DNA of 64,000 nucleotides from Isoetes taiwanensis (GCA_021234155.1 JAJEKV010000088.1:246001-310000), one strand, 5' to 3'. Shown: positions 1 to 11,275, counted from the first letter of the stretch. Translations and numbers: made by a program. The notes: generated by a model not told the origin, from the sequence alone.

Positions 1-245
1 TAGAAATTAAGTTCCTAACTAATCCTGGAACACACAGAACTTCTTCTAATTTGATCACTTTTCCTTCAAGATCATACAACTCGAGCATGCCTGAGTCTTC
101 TATTTCTTGAAGTTTCCCATTGCCCGTTTGCACATGTCCTCCTTTTCTTCCTTTGCAGTTCTTGAGAACTTCAAATGAACATGTTACTGTCCTCTCAGCT
201 CCTGAATCTAAAATCATGAGCTTAGAATCATTTTTCTCTTTCCTT
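1..245 (-). pseudogene. Ty1/Copia protease fragment
   Basis: Read on the minus strand, this stretch encodes a Copia-type aspartic protease. The catalytic D-S-G-A lies at about 197-208, and the family ending VLCVPGLVRNLIS lies near the window edge. The protease would release Gag and Pol proteins in the virus-like particle. No frameshift is visible in the part seen. The reading frame stops matching the family at about 245-250, where unrelated LINE-like sequence begins, so the fragment is cut on that side and by the window edge on the other. It may belong to the same element as the Copia gag at 16.5-17.3 kb, with the material between inserted later, but I cannot show this. Confidence 0.8.
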
Positions 246-249
246 CCAT

Positions 250-1126
250 TACAGAGGGCTGCGCTGGAACGTCACATTATTTACTTCCAGAAGGTGGTGG
301 CTATGGATGAAGCCCGGCTGCCCAACCTTGCTTTGGCAGTGGCGATGGGCCCGCAACGACTCAAAGCCTGCTGGAAAGACAAGCAAGCCCAGTGGTTCTC
401 GCTATGGAATGTGCAGGCACACAGATGTGGACCAGTGCATACACCGGCGAACGCTACGCCTTGAAGCGATGCTTGGATGCTTGCTTCATGGCCAAGCTTT
501 GGGATCTGCGAGGCCCCGTCACATGTCAAGGTGGCAAATTATCGACGCCAGAGTTAATCCCATGCTCACGAGGGGCCCCACCACTACCTGCGCACCCATC
601 TACCCATGAAAAAGCGCAGAGTGATTGCTTCCATTCGCGACAGTGCACACCACCTCCGCATTGAGACAGGGAGATGGATTCGGGGAGCCGCGTGAGGATA
701 GAGTCCGCCGCGATCCGTCAACAGGGCACCATTGAGGATGAAAGTCACGCCCTCGTGCTGTCCGGCGATACCCGGCATATCCGGGCTCGGTATGCACGGT
801 TAGTTGTGCCCCATCAGGCCTTGCATGAGCTACTGAGCACGGCCTATGTAGGCTTGTTGGGATCGTACCTCCGGGAGGTAATGGATACGCGGACTCAGTT
901 ATGTCCCCCTGTCTGACATTAACCTCAGCTGTACTTGTGATTATGTATATAACTGTGCAGTATGTCAGCATCCTTATTAGGTTTTTCCCCCGAAAACCCT
1001 TCGGGGCGGGGGTTTTTTAATCCTGGTAGTAATACGCCTGCTGCTCTCTCTTTGTACTTGGGTCCCATAGGCCAGTTGGTCTCCGTGGATGATAAAATCA
1101 TATTCTATTCTATTCTATTCTTTAGT
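250..1126 (+). mobile_element. LINE 3' end, frameshifted
   Basis: This is the C-terminal end and 3' tail of a non-LTR retrotransposon. The motif RIETGRW (657-677) followed by a V/I-E-D-E-x-H-A-L block (about 731-763) is typical of the region after the reverse transcriptase in LINEs of streptophytes. The coding part needs at least two frame changes (near 390 and 670). The last frame stops at 914-916. The tail contains a GC-rich hairpin followed by six T (about 986-1018) and ends in a short (TATTC)n run at about 1103-1126, a normal LINE 3' terminus. A related tail lies on the minus strand near 39.4 kb. Confidence 0.7.
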
Positions 1127-1559
1127 TAAAGCACATAATTTAAATGCACATACCTCAGCATCCTCGTTGAGTTCATCTTCTTCTCCCTTTGCTTCCTGAG
1201 GGTCTATTTATGCTTGATATGTGCCCTTTTTCGCCCGTCAAGCAGTTTTTTAGCAGTTTATTTCCATTTTTTTTACACGGGCTTTCCGTGACGGGCAACA
1301 ATTTGTCGAGCCATCAGCCATAAAGTTAAAGGGCAGTGACGGTCGGAGAAGGCCACCACTCAGGAAAGCTTTTGGGCGCGAACTTTCTGCACTGCTGAAT
1401 CTCTGATGAATCACTGATTAATTTTCCTCGGGTTGCTGAAATTCATCATTTCCTGGATCGTCCGACCCATTACTGCAGTATCTTCAATTAATATGGAGAT
1501 AATTCATGTTTTGAGTTAAGAAAACTCTGTTTTTTGATCTGTATTCCACAGCTTGAAAC
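1127..1559. other. Intergenic, possible lone exon
   Basis: Between the LINE tail and the RING-like gene there is no supported gene. On the minus strand, 1154-1200 could be an acidic exon ending in a GTATGT donor, similar in style to the small exons at 15.8-16.0 kb, but there is nothing to join it to. The rest may hold the promoter and 5' UTR of the gene starting at 1560. I saw no convincing TATA box. Confidence 0.3.
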
Positions 1560-2956
1560 ATGGCGACCAAAACCAATTCCGGCGAGGTACAAGTCCCTCT
1601 TGCATTTCTAATTTATTTTTAAGGGACTAGGCTAAGAACTTGGTTTTGCAGGAGTTACTTTTTGCAAGAACACCTATTGAATTTGCAAGAAATCGGAAAC
1701 TTTCGATGGAGGAAAAGAATCCAAGAAGTATCAAGTGGGCAGATGTTCCAAGTGCTGATTCTTTGCAGGTTTGGGAAAAACCTATGCCCAAGACCGACAA
1801 GATACACATCAAGTTAATTAAGCCCCAGTTCAAGACATCACTCTCTGATTTGATAGAGAAAGTTTATCAAAAACCGCTTCCAAATAATGAATTGAGAACC
1901 CTTTTTGCAAGGGCTTTCGCCTGGTCACATACTACAAAGGCATTGCAGAATCCTGATGATTTTAAGATTAATTGGGCGAGTCTAGCAGCAGACGCTTACA
2001 AGATTGGCCAAGCTCAGCTGAACAAAGACCATGTGAATGCTTTCGAGAAGAACACCACTGCACTGCTGAATCACATAAGGTCACTTTCCTTAATGCATGA
2101 GGATAGCAAAAAAGAATTGGTGCAGAAACAGGTCGACCTGTTGATAATGGAAGGTTCCATCAGCAACTCGAATGCAAACTTTAAGGATCTAGAAGAAGAG
2201 ATAAAGGAGAAGGGGCAGATGTGGATGGAAATGCAGTTGTTCAGTCCTGATGAAGAAGTGGCAATACAAGAATTGCAAAGGGATGAGCAAGCTCTCCAAG
2301 CTTTTCTAGACAAGCAGATGTCCAAGGTGAACACATCAGGTTTGCAAGAACTAAAGAAAGAAATTTCTATTCTTAAATCTGATATTGATAATTATGAAAC
2401 TAATATGAAGTATTGGCATGCCAAGTGCAAGCATGTTGCTCATTTGCATCAGAATGAGAAATCCAAGAAGAGTCTCCCAAAATTGGGAATGGAAACTTAT
2501 AATTTCCCAATGTCCAAAGGGGCAACCACATGTGAGGGTTGTGGCCTTCTGTTTTCAGAAGAATATGGATTGCATGTTAAGATTAAATCATGTGGTCACA
2601 TCTACCATGTTATATGCTTCAGTGTTGTGCTGGAAAGCATGCATTGCATTGCATCTGGCTGTGATGTTGAGGTTCTTCCAAGTATTTTTGATGAACTTGG
2701 TTTCAAGGAACTCAAACCACCAGATTCAGATGAAGAAGAATCAAGTGAAGAAACAAAAGCAGAAGAATTGGAAAAAAGCAGCAAGGTCAAGAGTGGAAAA
2801 AAGCAGAAGGAGGTGACACCCAAGAAGAGATTCAGAGAAGAAACTAGCTCGAGCACCTCTTTGTTCAATGATCCATCAAGCTCAGACTTTCAGCCTGTCA
2901 GAGTGGCAAAGAAAAGAATAATAAGGAGTGCCACTAAGTCAAAAACCAATAGATAA
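1560..2956 (+). CDS. Coiled-coil RING-like protein (spliced)
   Basis: Unrecognised protein of 443 residues from two exons, 1560-1586 and 1652-2956. The ATG at 1560 opens nine codons ending at a GT (1587); the intron ends with TTTTGCAG at 1651 and keeps the frame. Residues about 150-290 are charged and heptad-like, probably a coiled coil. Next comes a zinc-finger-like motif, C303-x2-C306-x16-C323-x-H325-x2-H328-x2-C331-x9-C341-x4-C346, close to RING-H2 but irregular at the end. The tail is Ser/Glu-rich and ends in Lys/Arg clusters that could be nuclear signals. An E3-ligase or chromatin role is only a guess. The stop lies six bases from the stop of the opposing transposase-related gene. The open frame, in a neighbourhood of broken genes, suggests it is functional or recently so. 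Confidence 0.65.
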
Positions 2957-2962
2957 AGGTAT

Positions 2963-4437
2963 TTATTCAGTATTTTTGTAAACCAGTTTAGTAACTGGTT
3001 TATTAGAAATCTTATACTCTCCCTTGCCATCAGGCTCAGGTTCTCCTATATGGGTTCAAGTACCTGCAATGGTAATGACAGATCAATGTGATATAACTTG
3101 GGATAAAAAAAAGCTGAATTCTTACCTTGTCATAGGTCTTCCATTCAATGTTGTGTCCTGGAATGTATTTCAATTCATTTGGACAAGTTAGTAACTTGGC
3201 AGGTCCACAATTCTTGCACTTGAGAGTTAAACAGTCATGTGCATACCACTCTTCTATTTCATCATCCCTTGGACAGACTAGTGATCTCCAAAGCTCACTA
3301 GTAGAAGAATATGTACATTTATATGCCATGCAAGTTGGCCGAGGGCCACAAACCACACATGTGCACTCGCAGCTAGCTCCATGTAAGTTGTCATCATGCC
3401 TAACCTTATTTATTGCTGCCTAACACAACAGCAAGTTTCTCTATCCCTAACCTTCCTTACATATGGTGGTTTCAGAGCATGAAACATTGAAAAGACAACT
3501 CAACCTTGGGATATTCAGCAGTAAAATGCTTATAGAAAGTAACCTGCAAGTGCAAGTTCACAAGTTATAAACAGAATTTAAAAAGGCAACAGAAAATCAA
3601 TGTAGAAATACTTACTCGAGTTTCCTCTAGAAAATGCAAGGGATGCATTATGTTCACTCCTTTGCCTAGTCTGATCTTCATCACATGTTTTTTGCAAGGT
3701 GACACTCTAGTGTTATTCCTCCAAAAGTCAACCACAAGTTTCCTCTGATCATAAGAAAGCTTGTCACTTCGAGTGCTTTTCTTAAACATTGACCATGGTC
3801 CTTCCCCATGTTCAGCAGCAAGTCTTCTCTTAACAGCAACCGAGACAATTCTTCTATTCAGGTTTAGTTGCTTTGCATATGCCCTTCTATTTGTGTCAGC
3901 ATTAACAGAGTAAGCCATGGCAGCACTTCTTGCTCTCCATGCATCTGTATCCTTTGCATATTTGTGGGCTGCAAATGAATCCTTCAAGTTGTCCACTGTA
4001 GCTTTCATTGTTTTGAATTCTTTGGTGGTTTGAACACCTAGACCAGGCAACCATTTGGCTGCACCCCTTAGAATATCTTCCCTATCTTTTTCACTAGCAT
4101 TCCTACAAATATTAGTAACAAGTTTGCCAATATTCTAGACCAGGCAACCATTTGGCTGCACCCCTTAGAATATCTTCCCTATCTTTTTTCACTAGCATTC
4201 CTACAAATATTAGTAACAAGTTTGCCAATATTCTTTGACAATCTTTTCTTTTCTTTGTGCTAAAATCACCATTCAGTTTGGCTTTTTCATCAGCTGTAGC
4301 CTCCCTTTCTCTCTGTCTTTGTCTTTCTTTTCTTCTTTGTTCAGCTCTCTTCTTCCTAAAAAAAACAGCTAAAGAAGCTAACAAAAGTTAATTCTGTAAA
4401 GGATACATAATAAACAATTGGAGATAAAACTTGACTT
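2963..4437 (-). pseudogene. Transposase-related gene, 3' part (outer gene)
   Basis: This continues the gene that begins at 16259, beyond an inserted element. Exon 5 (4368-3616) starts after TTCTTTAG and encodes a basic K/R/E-rich region followed by a helical domain ending FWRNNTRVSPCKKHV. A 72-base intron (3615-3544, GTAAGT...TTGCAG) leads to exon 6 (3543-3126) with a cysteine-rich block (CECTCVVCG, CKNCGPAKLLTCP). The last piece ends at TAA 2963-2965. The intron position and Cys block match the plus-strand copy at 4.7-8 kb. It is broken by a 97-bp tandem duplication in exon 5 and by frameshifts in exon 6. The catalytic region present in the other copy (DFAENY, SDGAASQFK) is absent, so this copy lacks its C-terminal half. 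Confidence 0.65.
4038..4232. repeat. 97/98-bp tandem duplication
   Basis: Two adjacent copies, 4038-4134 and 4135-4232, are identical except for one extra T in the T-run of the second. They lie inside exon 5 of the minus-strand transposase-related gene. The 97-base unit is not a multiple of three, so the duplication shifts the frame and brings in a stop. The near identity means it is recent. Confidence 0.9.
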
Positions 4438-4683
4438 ACCTAGGTGAAAGCATGTTGTAGTGGAACACCCTGGGTGTCCCCCCTGTCCCCCCTAAAAATG
4501 TGGTGGGAGATATCAAATTTGTGGTGCGATTTTAAATTTGGCGCCTAGTGCATGTACTGCCCGGATTCAATCATTTCTTGAACTGCAACAACCCAATTCC
4601 TACGCCACCCGTCCCATTCCAATCTCCACCGAACCGATTTCTAAACCCACGACCCACCCGCGCCTTTCCTGAAGCACACGGCT

Positions 4684-7600
4684 ATGGCGCTTAATCCGGT
4701 TGTGGATCAATCTGGTTCATACCTTCAATCATTTAATTTGGAAGCAAATCTGCCTAAAATCTCAAACCGAACCAATGTAAGAGAAAGAGAACTCCAGAAC
4801 AAGAACGGGATCATAAAAGACGCCAAAGGAAAAGACAAAGGGAAGCTAAAGAAGAATTAGCAAAAATTGCATCAGCAGAGGGAGGATCCACCAGAACGGC
4901 CTCTACTAGGCGTCGGATGGTATTAAAATTGTTATCTTCATTTCATAGCACCACTAAAGGCTTGTCTAACAGCGATAAGAAAGAGGTTTTACTAGATTAT
5001 CTGCAGGATGACACAATGGACAGCGTACTTGGCGAAGAGCTGAAAGATTTGCAAGCCAAGAGCATTGTGGTCAGCAACCTCAGGGCTTCCATTCAACTTG
5101 TGAAGAAGTCTAACAAAGAATGACAGTTTTAGCAGCCCAAGAGTAGTTGCCTTGCTATGGTCGTAAGAGGAAGCATTAATACCGAAAGTGCTAATCCCGC
5201 GGGTGCTCTCGGGGTTTTGGTAAACTATTTGGGTGTTCATCCTAGGAATCTTACCAAAGCAAAATTGAAGAGGGAAGAGATAGATTGCAAAGGGGGAAAT
5301 GGGTTTTGTACAAAAGAGTTAGAAGAGCGGATGCAATTCCCAATTACGTCATAGAACTTGTGCAGCAATTTTGGACCGAAAAACAAGTGGGTCTCTCCAA
5401 ATGCAAAGGATGTTAAGTTCGAAAGAAGATTGGAACGAAATGTAAGAGAGGATCATGCCACTCACTATCCGGAAGAATCACGAGTTATTTCATTTCTTCA
5501 TCTTCACCACATTTTTATTGTTAATGTGGTATGTGGTATGTGGTTAGTGATTGCTTGTGATATGTGGTTCTTTGTGGTGAGGCGCGTGGTGTGAAATAAA
5601 TCTTTGTCAATATATGCTTTGTGGTGCCTAGTGTGGTGAATAACATGGTGTAAAATACATCTTTGTAATATATGCTATGTGGTGCCTAGTGTGGTGAATA
5701 ACATGGTGTAAAATAAATCTTTGTAATATATGCTATGTGGTCCCTAGTGTGGTGAATAACATGGTGTGGTGCCTAGTGTGGTGCCTAGTGTGGTGCCAAG
5801 TGTGGTGCCTAGTGTGGTGAAAAATATGGTGTAAAATGATATTCTATGTGGTGCCTAATGTGGTGAATAACGAGGTGTAAGATGAATGTCTCTAATATAT
5901 GCTATGTGGTGCCTAGTGTGGTGAAAAATATGGTGTACAATAAATTATGTAATATATGCGTTGTGGTGCCTAGTGTGGTGAATAAGGAGGTGTAAGATGA
6001 ATGTCTGTAATATATGCTATGTGGTGCCTAGTGTGGTGGAAAATGTAGTGTGCAATAAATATGCTGATCACCTTGTTATCTTCCTTGCAGTTGCAATTGT
6101 TCAGGAAATTCAAGACGGAACATCCTAGTGTTATGATCAAACAGAGGATGTTTGAAAAGCTGAAACCATGGTTTGTTGTAAAATTAAAGGACTTCAATAG
6201 TTGCTGCTGTATATACCATGTTAGAATGCAGATGCTAATAGATGGCTTCAATAATATGAGAACTAAGCACCCAAAAAGCTGCAGCTGCACTTGTCAGCTT
6301 TGCAGGTCAGACATATATGGTGAATGCAGGGCATCTGAATACAAAATAAGTAGCACAAGAAGTCTGTGGCAGGGAATTTTATGTGAGAAAACTAGCTTCC
6401 AACCTTACCATAAGAGGGAATGCATTCTGGGTGAGTGTAAAGAGTGTGGGATTAAGAAGTTCCCTATCTGCCCACATGAACAATCTAGTGATAGTGGCAT
6501 GGTGAAGTGGGAATACCTAGACTATGAAAAAACTGTATTCGAGATGGCAAACAAGAAGTCTAAGCTCGTTCACCAACACAATGAAACCGCAAGTCTTCCA
6601 TCGGTGAACAAAATGTTGGAGAAGCTTCCAAATTTTCCTTTACACAACTTCGGATATAAGTGGCGGGCGTGGCAAGATAAAAGAACTCCTTGATAACTTG
6701 CCTGGAGATGCTTACCTATCCGTGGTTGACTTCGCAGAGAATTATACTTTTAAGGAGCAGAATGAAGTTCAGTCCATGCGCTGGGTCAACAACCAGATAA
6801 CTATATTTGTTCAAATAACCTATCAGGTTGATCCACGGACAGACACCATTGAGAAGGAAACACACTACTATGTGTCAGATGATAGGGAACATGACACACT
6901 TTTTGTTCAACATTGTTTTATGAAACATTTTGAGTACTTAAAGCGAAAAGGCAATGTCCCCAAACAAAGACTATGTATTTTCGGATGGTGCTGCATCACA
7001 ATTCAAAGCGATCATTTTATTTTGTTGGAAGGTACGGTTGTGATACGAGGTCAACATGATGTGGAACTTCTTTGGATCAAACCATGGAAAAGATGAACAT
7101 GATGGGAAGGCGTGAGAATTGAAAAGATGGATATGAGGTCTCTGACTTAAACATCCTGACATTAAACTAGATAATGCCCATGATGTGGTGAAAATTGCAG
7201 AGAAACAATTTCAATGTGGTACATCTGAGTGGACTGAAAATGGAAGAAAAGTTCGGAGATACTTCTGGGAAATAAAACACGAGGATATCAACAGGGAAAA
7301 AGGCTTGGGGTGCGAGATAATTCCGAAACCGGGCAAATTCATTCAGTCCATGGATTCAAGACAGAAATCCAACACGACTACATACCGTAAAGCTATCATG
7401 TTTTTTGCAAAAAATTGTTTTGGATGGAAAATGGGACATGTGTGAGAACGGATTGTATGTAGATGAATGGGACCTTGTAGTCGTTGAACCATCCTCCAAT
7501 GTTCATGCAGATGTGGAAGAGACCCGCAAGTCTACCAGGCCACTATACTCAACCTTGGCAAATGTACTTGCAGAAGCACTTAGAGAAGGAGACAGCTTTG

Positions 7601-7961
7601 CGATTCTTTTAAAGGGAACGAGGAGGATTCTGTATTTTGGATGTTGCTATGCACCAAGCTAAAATTTGAAGTTGAAAATGACTTCAAGCAGAATGGAAAC
7701 TTGTTTATGAGAGGTGAAACCGTTGTGGAGGGCATTTACTATAGAAAGAAGCCTCGGTCAAAGGTGATGTATGAGTTGTTGACAAACGAGCCAAAGTCAC
7801 TTGTATTCTCTACTCAAATTTGTGCTATTCGAGTTCCCATGCAGCAGATCAAGAAAGGTGCTCGAACTGTTTACAGGCTAGACCAGGCAGATGAGGAAAA
7901 GATTCTAGAAAACTTGCCCGAGGTTTTATCTGATGAAGATAGCATGTCTGATGAAGAATAG
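4684..7961 (+). pseudogene. DDE-type transposase-like gene, frameshifted (inner)
   Basis: Reading blocks in order: MALNPVV start (4684); basic E/K/R-rich region (about 4780-4860); helical region (4917-5123); WVSPNAKD block ending at CGA (5483); intron 5484-6090 ending TTCCTTGCAG; Cys-rich zinc region (about 6200-6480); DFAENY (6728-6745); SDGAASQFK (6981-7007); WNFFGSNHGK (7062-7091); C-terminal domain and acidic tail ending at 7961. The order and motifs match a eukaryotic transposase-like family best known from invertebrate genomes. I recognise the motifs from memory and cannot name the superfamily. The acidic residues in these motifs are candidate catalytic residues. At least six frame changes or stops (near 4790, 5120, 5350, 6690, 6970, 7110, 7445, 7660) show it is dead. 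The gene at 16259-2963 shares its intron position. Confidence 0.7.
5580..6060. repeat. 58-bp minisatellite in intron
   Basis: About eight imperfect copies of a ~58-bp unit built around GTGGTGCCTAGTGTGGTGAA, plus a local run of a 13-bp GTGGTGCCTAGTG subunit at about 5766-5820. The block fills most of the 607-base intron of the inner transposase-like gene. The matching intron in the outer gene is only 72 bases, so the repeat accounts for the size difference. The TGTGGTG core is the same motif found, inverted, in the right half of the element. Confidence 0.85.
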
Positions 7962-8446
7962 CTGAACACATTCTTACAGGTTAGGAAATGATTCAGAAAT
8001 TTTGAATACGTTGTTGTGTTTTGCCTTGTTTGGGAATAATATAAGAAACTCAATTCCATGCTCAATTGTATTTTGATGTCCCTTGTTTCAATGTAATATG
8101 TTTGCTTCTGATGTAATATGTAATTGTATTTTGATGCCCTGATGTAACATGCCCCAGGTTCACCACATGTTTCACCACATGTGTTTCACCACATGTGGTG
8201 ACACATGTGTTTCACTACATGTTTCACCACGTGTTTCTCTTTCTGTCTCTTCTCCCGACACAGATAGATCCTTCTGAACAGCTTTTCTACTGAAATGCTT
8301 TCCTTTTCCTTAAATTCTCTCGGTCCCATCAATTCCTCTCATCATCCTTTGGGACGACAAAATGTGCCGAAAATCATTATGGGATGGCGAAAATTAATGA
8401 CCTCGGGCAACCCAAAAGGCCCGAGATGCCATTCTTCTTGCTCCCC
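7962..8446. other. Gene-free stretch with CACCACATG cluster
   Basis: This is the downstream flank of the transposase-like gene. From 8155 to 8240 it holds six CACCACATG-like motifs, one of which is the palindrome CACCACATGTGGTG (8187-8200). No gene is supported in the rest. Confidence 0.6.
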
Positions 8447-9264
8447 GAAGAAGTTTACTGATTTATTACAAAGAGTTCGGGAGCGAGCCGGTTCAAAGAA
8501 AGAGTCCTTGGGAAGCGGTTTACGGTTCCTGATTTTTACAAATTGGGTGGGAAGCAAGTTTACAGTTTACAGCTTACAGCAGCTACTACAACAGACATGG
8601 CCAACTTCACCTCTTGGATGCTGCAAAACGATGGAGTGCCGGAATGGGACAATGTGACCAGAGAAGAAGAGCCCATAATACCTAGGCGTCTTGTCCCGAT
8701 TTTCAGCCATGCGTAATGGATGGACATGCTCAGCAACGAAATTACCCTATTCACCTGGATGAGAATATGACCACGTAAATGTTGAAAACTCTCACCGGAG
8801 GTTGAATTGTACACCACTGCTCCCGACCTCTCAACTTACTCTTCCTCCGAAATTTTTACACACCAAAGCATCTTTGGCCCGTTCCTCATACTATTGACCG
8901 GATCCGCAAAGGTTGAGACCTTTTTACGCTTAATGGCTACCAAGCCTTTACGCTAGACAAGGTTCCTCTTTTGTTATGATAGGTTGTTTACAGAGGACCA
9001 ATTCCTTCACTTCAGGGGATATGTACTTTCATCACAAGGCCTTGCGGGATGGACATGGAGAAGTCTGCTATTCCGCTTGGTAACACTCCACCATTATGGT
9101 TTTTGCTTTCCCTCCGAATGGGAGCAAATAGGGCTCGGGAAGCTGACCCGGTGGCCACTAATCCGGTGATCATAGAAGATGACGAGGGAGGACCCGGATC
9201 TCTTTTGATAGACCCACGAGGAATGAAAACAAGTGTATATAATCTGAAATGTAACCTTATGTAA
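8447..9264 (+). pseudogene. Decayed unknown reading frame in inner element
   Basis: Several protein-like segments follow each other on the plus strand with interrupting stops: 8450-8716 (including FTVPDFYKLGGKQVYSLQL and a segment near FTSWMLQNDGVPEWDN, then a stop), about 8718-8960 (two stops), and 9049-9264. Composition and length suggest an old coding region of one protein, but I recognise no domain. It lies between the transposase-like gene and the frame at 9.5-10.1 kb, so it is probably a second gene of the inner element. It is not translatable as it stands. Confidence 0.35.
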
Positions 9265-9487
9265 TCATTTTATATGTTTAATATAAATCTTCTCTCTTCA
9301 ATCTTTACTGTTTAATTGACAGGGTGAAAGTGACACACAGAAAAATTACATTAAGGATGAACGGAATGGGACAGAGAAACACATGATGAAACCCACCACT
9401 GGAAATCTGTCACATCAAATGCAAGTTCAATCATTCAAAAGTCGGGTCAGGGGGAAAGATTGAGGGAAACCCTAAATCTAGTTTTGC

Positions 9488-10140
9488 ATGCAGACATTGG
9501 CTTATCCCGATCCAGCTATGGCGGAAGAAAACAGAAGGAGAACACGGGCACAAACAATTTCGCCAGTTCAAATGCGAATGCGATCCGGTAAGACCTATCT
9601 TGGAGCAAATAAACCCGGAACGAGGCGGATATTAGAGGCGGGAGGACCCATGAATTCGAGGTATTCTAGGCTTAAAACATAGGTTAATTCCTGATGGGCT
9701 TAAAGAATTAGAAGCCAAGGCAGTGATAGGCGGTTGCCTTTCTTATTACTAATGATGTTGTTTTACACAGATGCAGTCAGGAGACTTAACAGAGCTGGTG
9801 CAGCCGACAGGGTTCTGGGGGTGGCGTATGATTCTGAGGATGAGTTCGCAGCTCTCTCCATGCTTGAGGAAGAGGATATGTTCATCGAACTAAAGCAGGA
9901 AATGATCCATGCTTCAGCCATTAAAAAAGTGCTCAACAGGCCAGCTGCATGGAGACACAACAACCTGAGACAATACTTTGTGAATCTGTATCATAAGTGG
10001 GAGTAGAAACGAGAAGCTCATATTTTAGTGTTGCTGGATTTCACCAACTATTCAGCAGAAAAACTTGATGAAATCTTGGACATACTTGGAAGAAGAAGAG
10101 TTACAGATCTCACAATGCAGGATCTGATTGAGGCCCAGTA
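9488..10140 (+). pseudogene. Unknown gene remnant, in-frame stop
   Basis: Two blocks: 9488-9682 (basic, with RRRTRAQTISPVQMRMRSGK) and an exon-like block from about 9770, after TTTTACACAG, to 10140. The second is acidic (DSEDEFAALSMLEEEDMF) and then helical. A single TAG at 10003-10005 interrupts it; the same frame continues for about 45 codons (LVLLDFTNYSAEKLDEILD...) to TAA at 10138. One stop in an otherwise good frame suggests recent loss. No family is recognised. It probably belongs to the inner element. Confidence 0.4.
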
Positions 10141-10960
10141 ACTGTATGTCATCATTAACCTCTTCAAAACAGCTATTATTATATCTCTAATGCATTTTGA
10201 TAATACTAGAAGCTCAGGGTTATAGTTTTCCCTGATTTTTCTGCATACTTCATTTCATAAGAAGTATGAACTATTCTACCGGGTGTGGTAGATTTCCATA
10301 TGTATTTTTCTCCCTTTGAAATATAAAAACAACGTTTGCATCACCACAGCTTCACCACATTTTTCACCACAGCTTTCACCACAGATTTCACCATAATCAG
10401 CCAGGGGCATTGACCATTTTTTGACCCGGTCAGAAAATGGAATGGCTCTCAGATTCCTGATAGTATCTTGACTGATTTTGGTGACAGCAATATATGGATC
10501 CCAAATTAGGTCCCTGAATTGATATGAGGCCAAAATTCATTGAGCTCTGCTTTGTGCAAAGATTCTTGCAAGGCCACTAACTTTTGCTTCAGGGAATTCT
10601 GTGTTTTTCTTTTCAGTTTCTTTTGAACTCTATTTCTTTTGAACCCGAGCCCCCATCTCATATTTTCCTATTTGCCGAAATGGTTACCATATTTTGTTAG
10701 TGTGCGCAGATCATAGATTCTCGCACCTTCAAATTCCTTGTTTGCATTTTATAATTAATGACAAAAAGTTCAAAGCTAACCGAAAGAACAAATGGAAACT
10801 CGAGAACGCTTAAAGCAAAACAAGTTCTATTGCAAAACAAGGACTATTGCAAAACAAGTTCTCATCATTAATGAAAAGCCTTTACAAAGAATAGTCACAA
10901 GGACTATTGCCAAAAAATTTGAAATCGGGGATTACAATACAAATCTAAACTAATCGGTGG
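10141..10960. other. Non-coding stretch with CACCACA cluster
   Basis: No gene is supported. At 10335-10392 there are four CACCACA motifs in a row, the same orientation as elsewhere in the right half of the inner element. The sequence from 10800 to 10915 has short repeats of AACAAGTTCTATTGCAAA type. Confidence 0.5.
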
Positions 10961-11275
10961 GGCCATCTTGAGCTCTATATGGAGGTCGCCCTCGCAGGCA
11001 TACATCTTCATTTCGAGGAGTCGCCCGCGTCATCATAACCTGCATGCACCCACTCGAGCACCCTTAGCGAACGGCGGCTTGATGATCCATGATGAGCTTC
11101 TCCACCTCTGGTGGAGTGAACTTGGCCACCACTGTAACCGGGCGGCCTCCTCTGGTGGAGGAAGACACGGATCCTCCACAGGAAGCCACGGATTCTCGAC
11201 CGCGTCTTTCATGAAGGAGCAGGCACAATGGCGGGATAGTGTTCCCGCGAGTGTAGTCTTGAACTTGGCCATGGC
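10930..11275 (-). pseudogene. Possible 5' exon of a minus-strand gene
   Basis: An ATG on the minus strand at about 11275 follows a pyrimidine-rich stretch and opens a frame beginning MAKFKTTLAGTLSRHC. The frame is locally protein-like but appears to switch near 11160 and meets stops near 11035. No domain is recognised and no splice partner is clear. It could be the 5' end of a decayed gene carried by the inner element. Chance coding is also possible. Confidence 0.2.

Noticed and set aside
4443-4467. CACTACAA in the ends as proof of a CACTA (EnSpm) element
   Set aside because: The motif points outward, not inward, and the target duplication is four bases rather than three.
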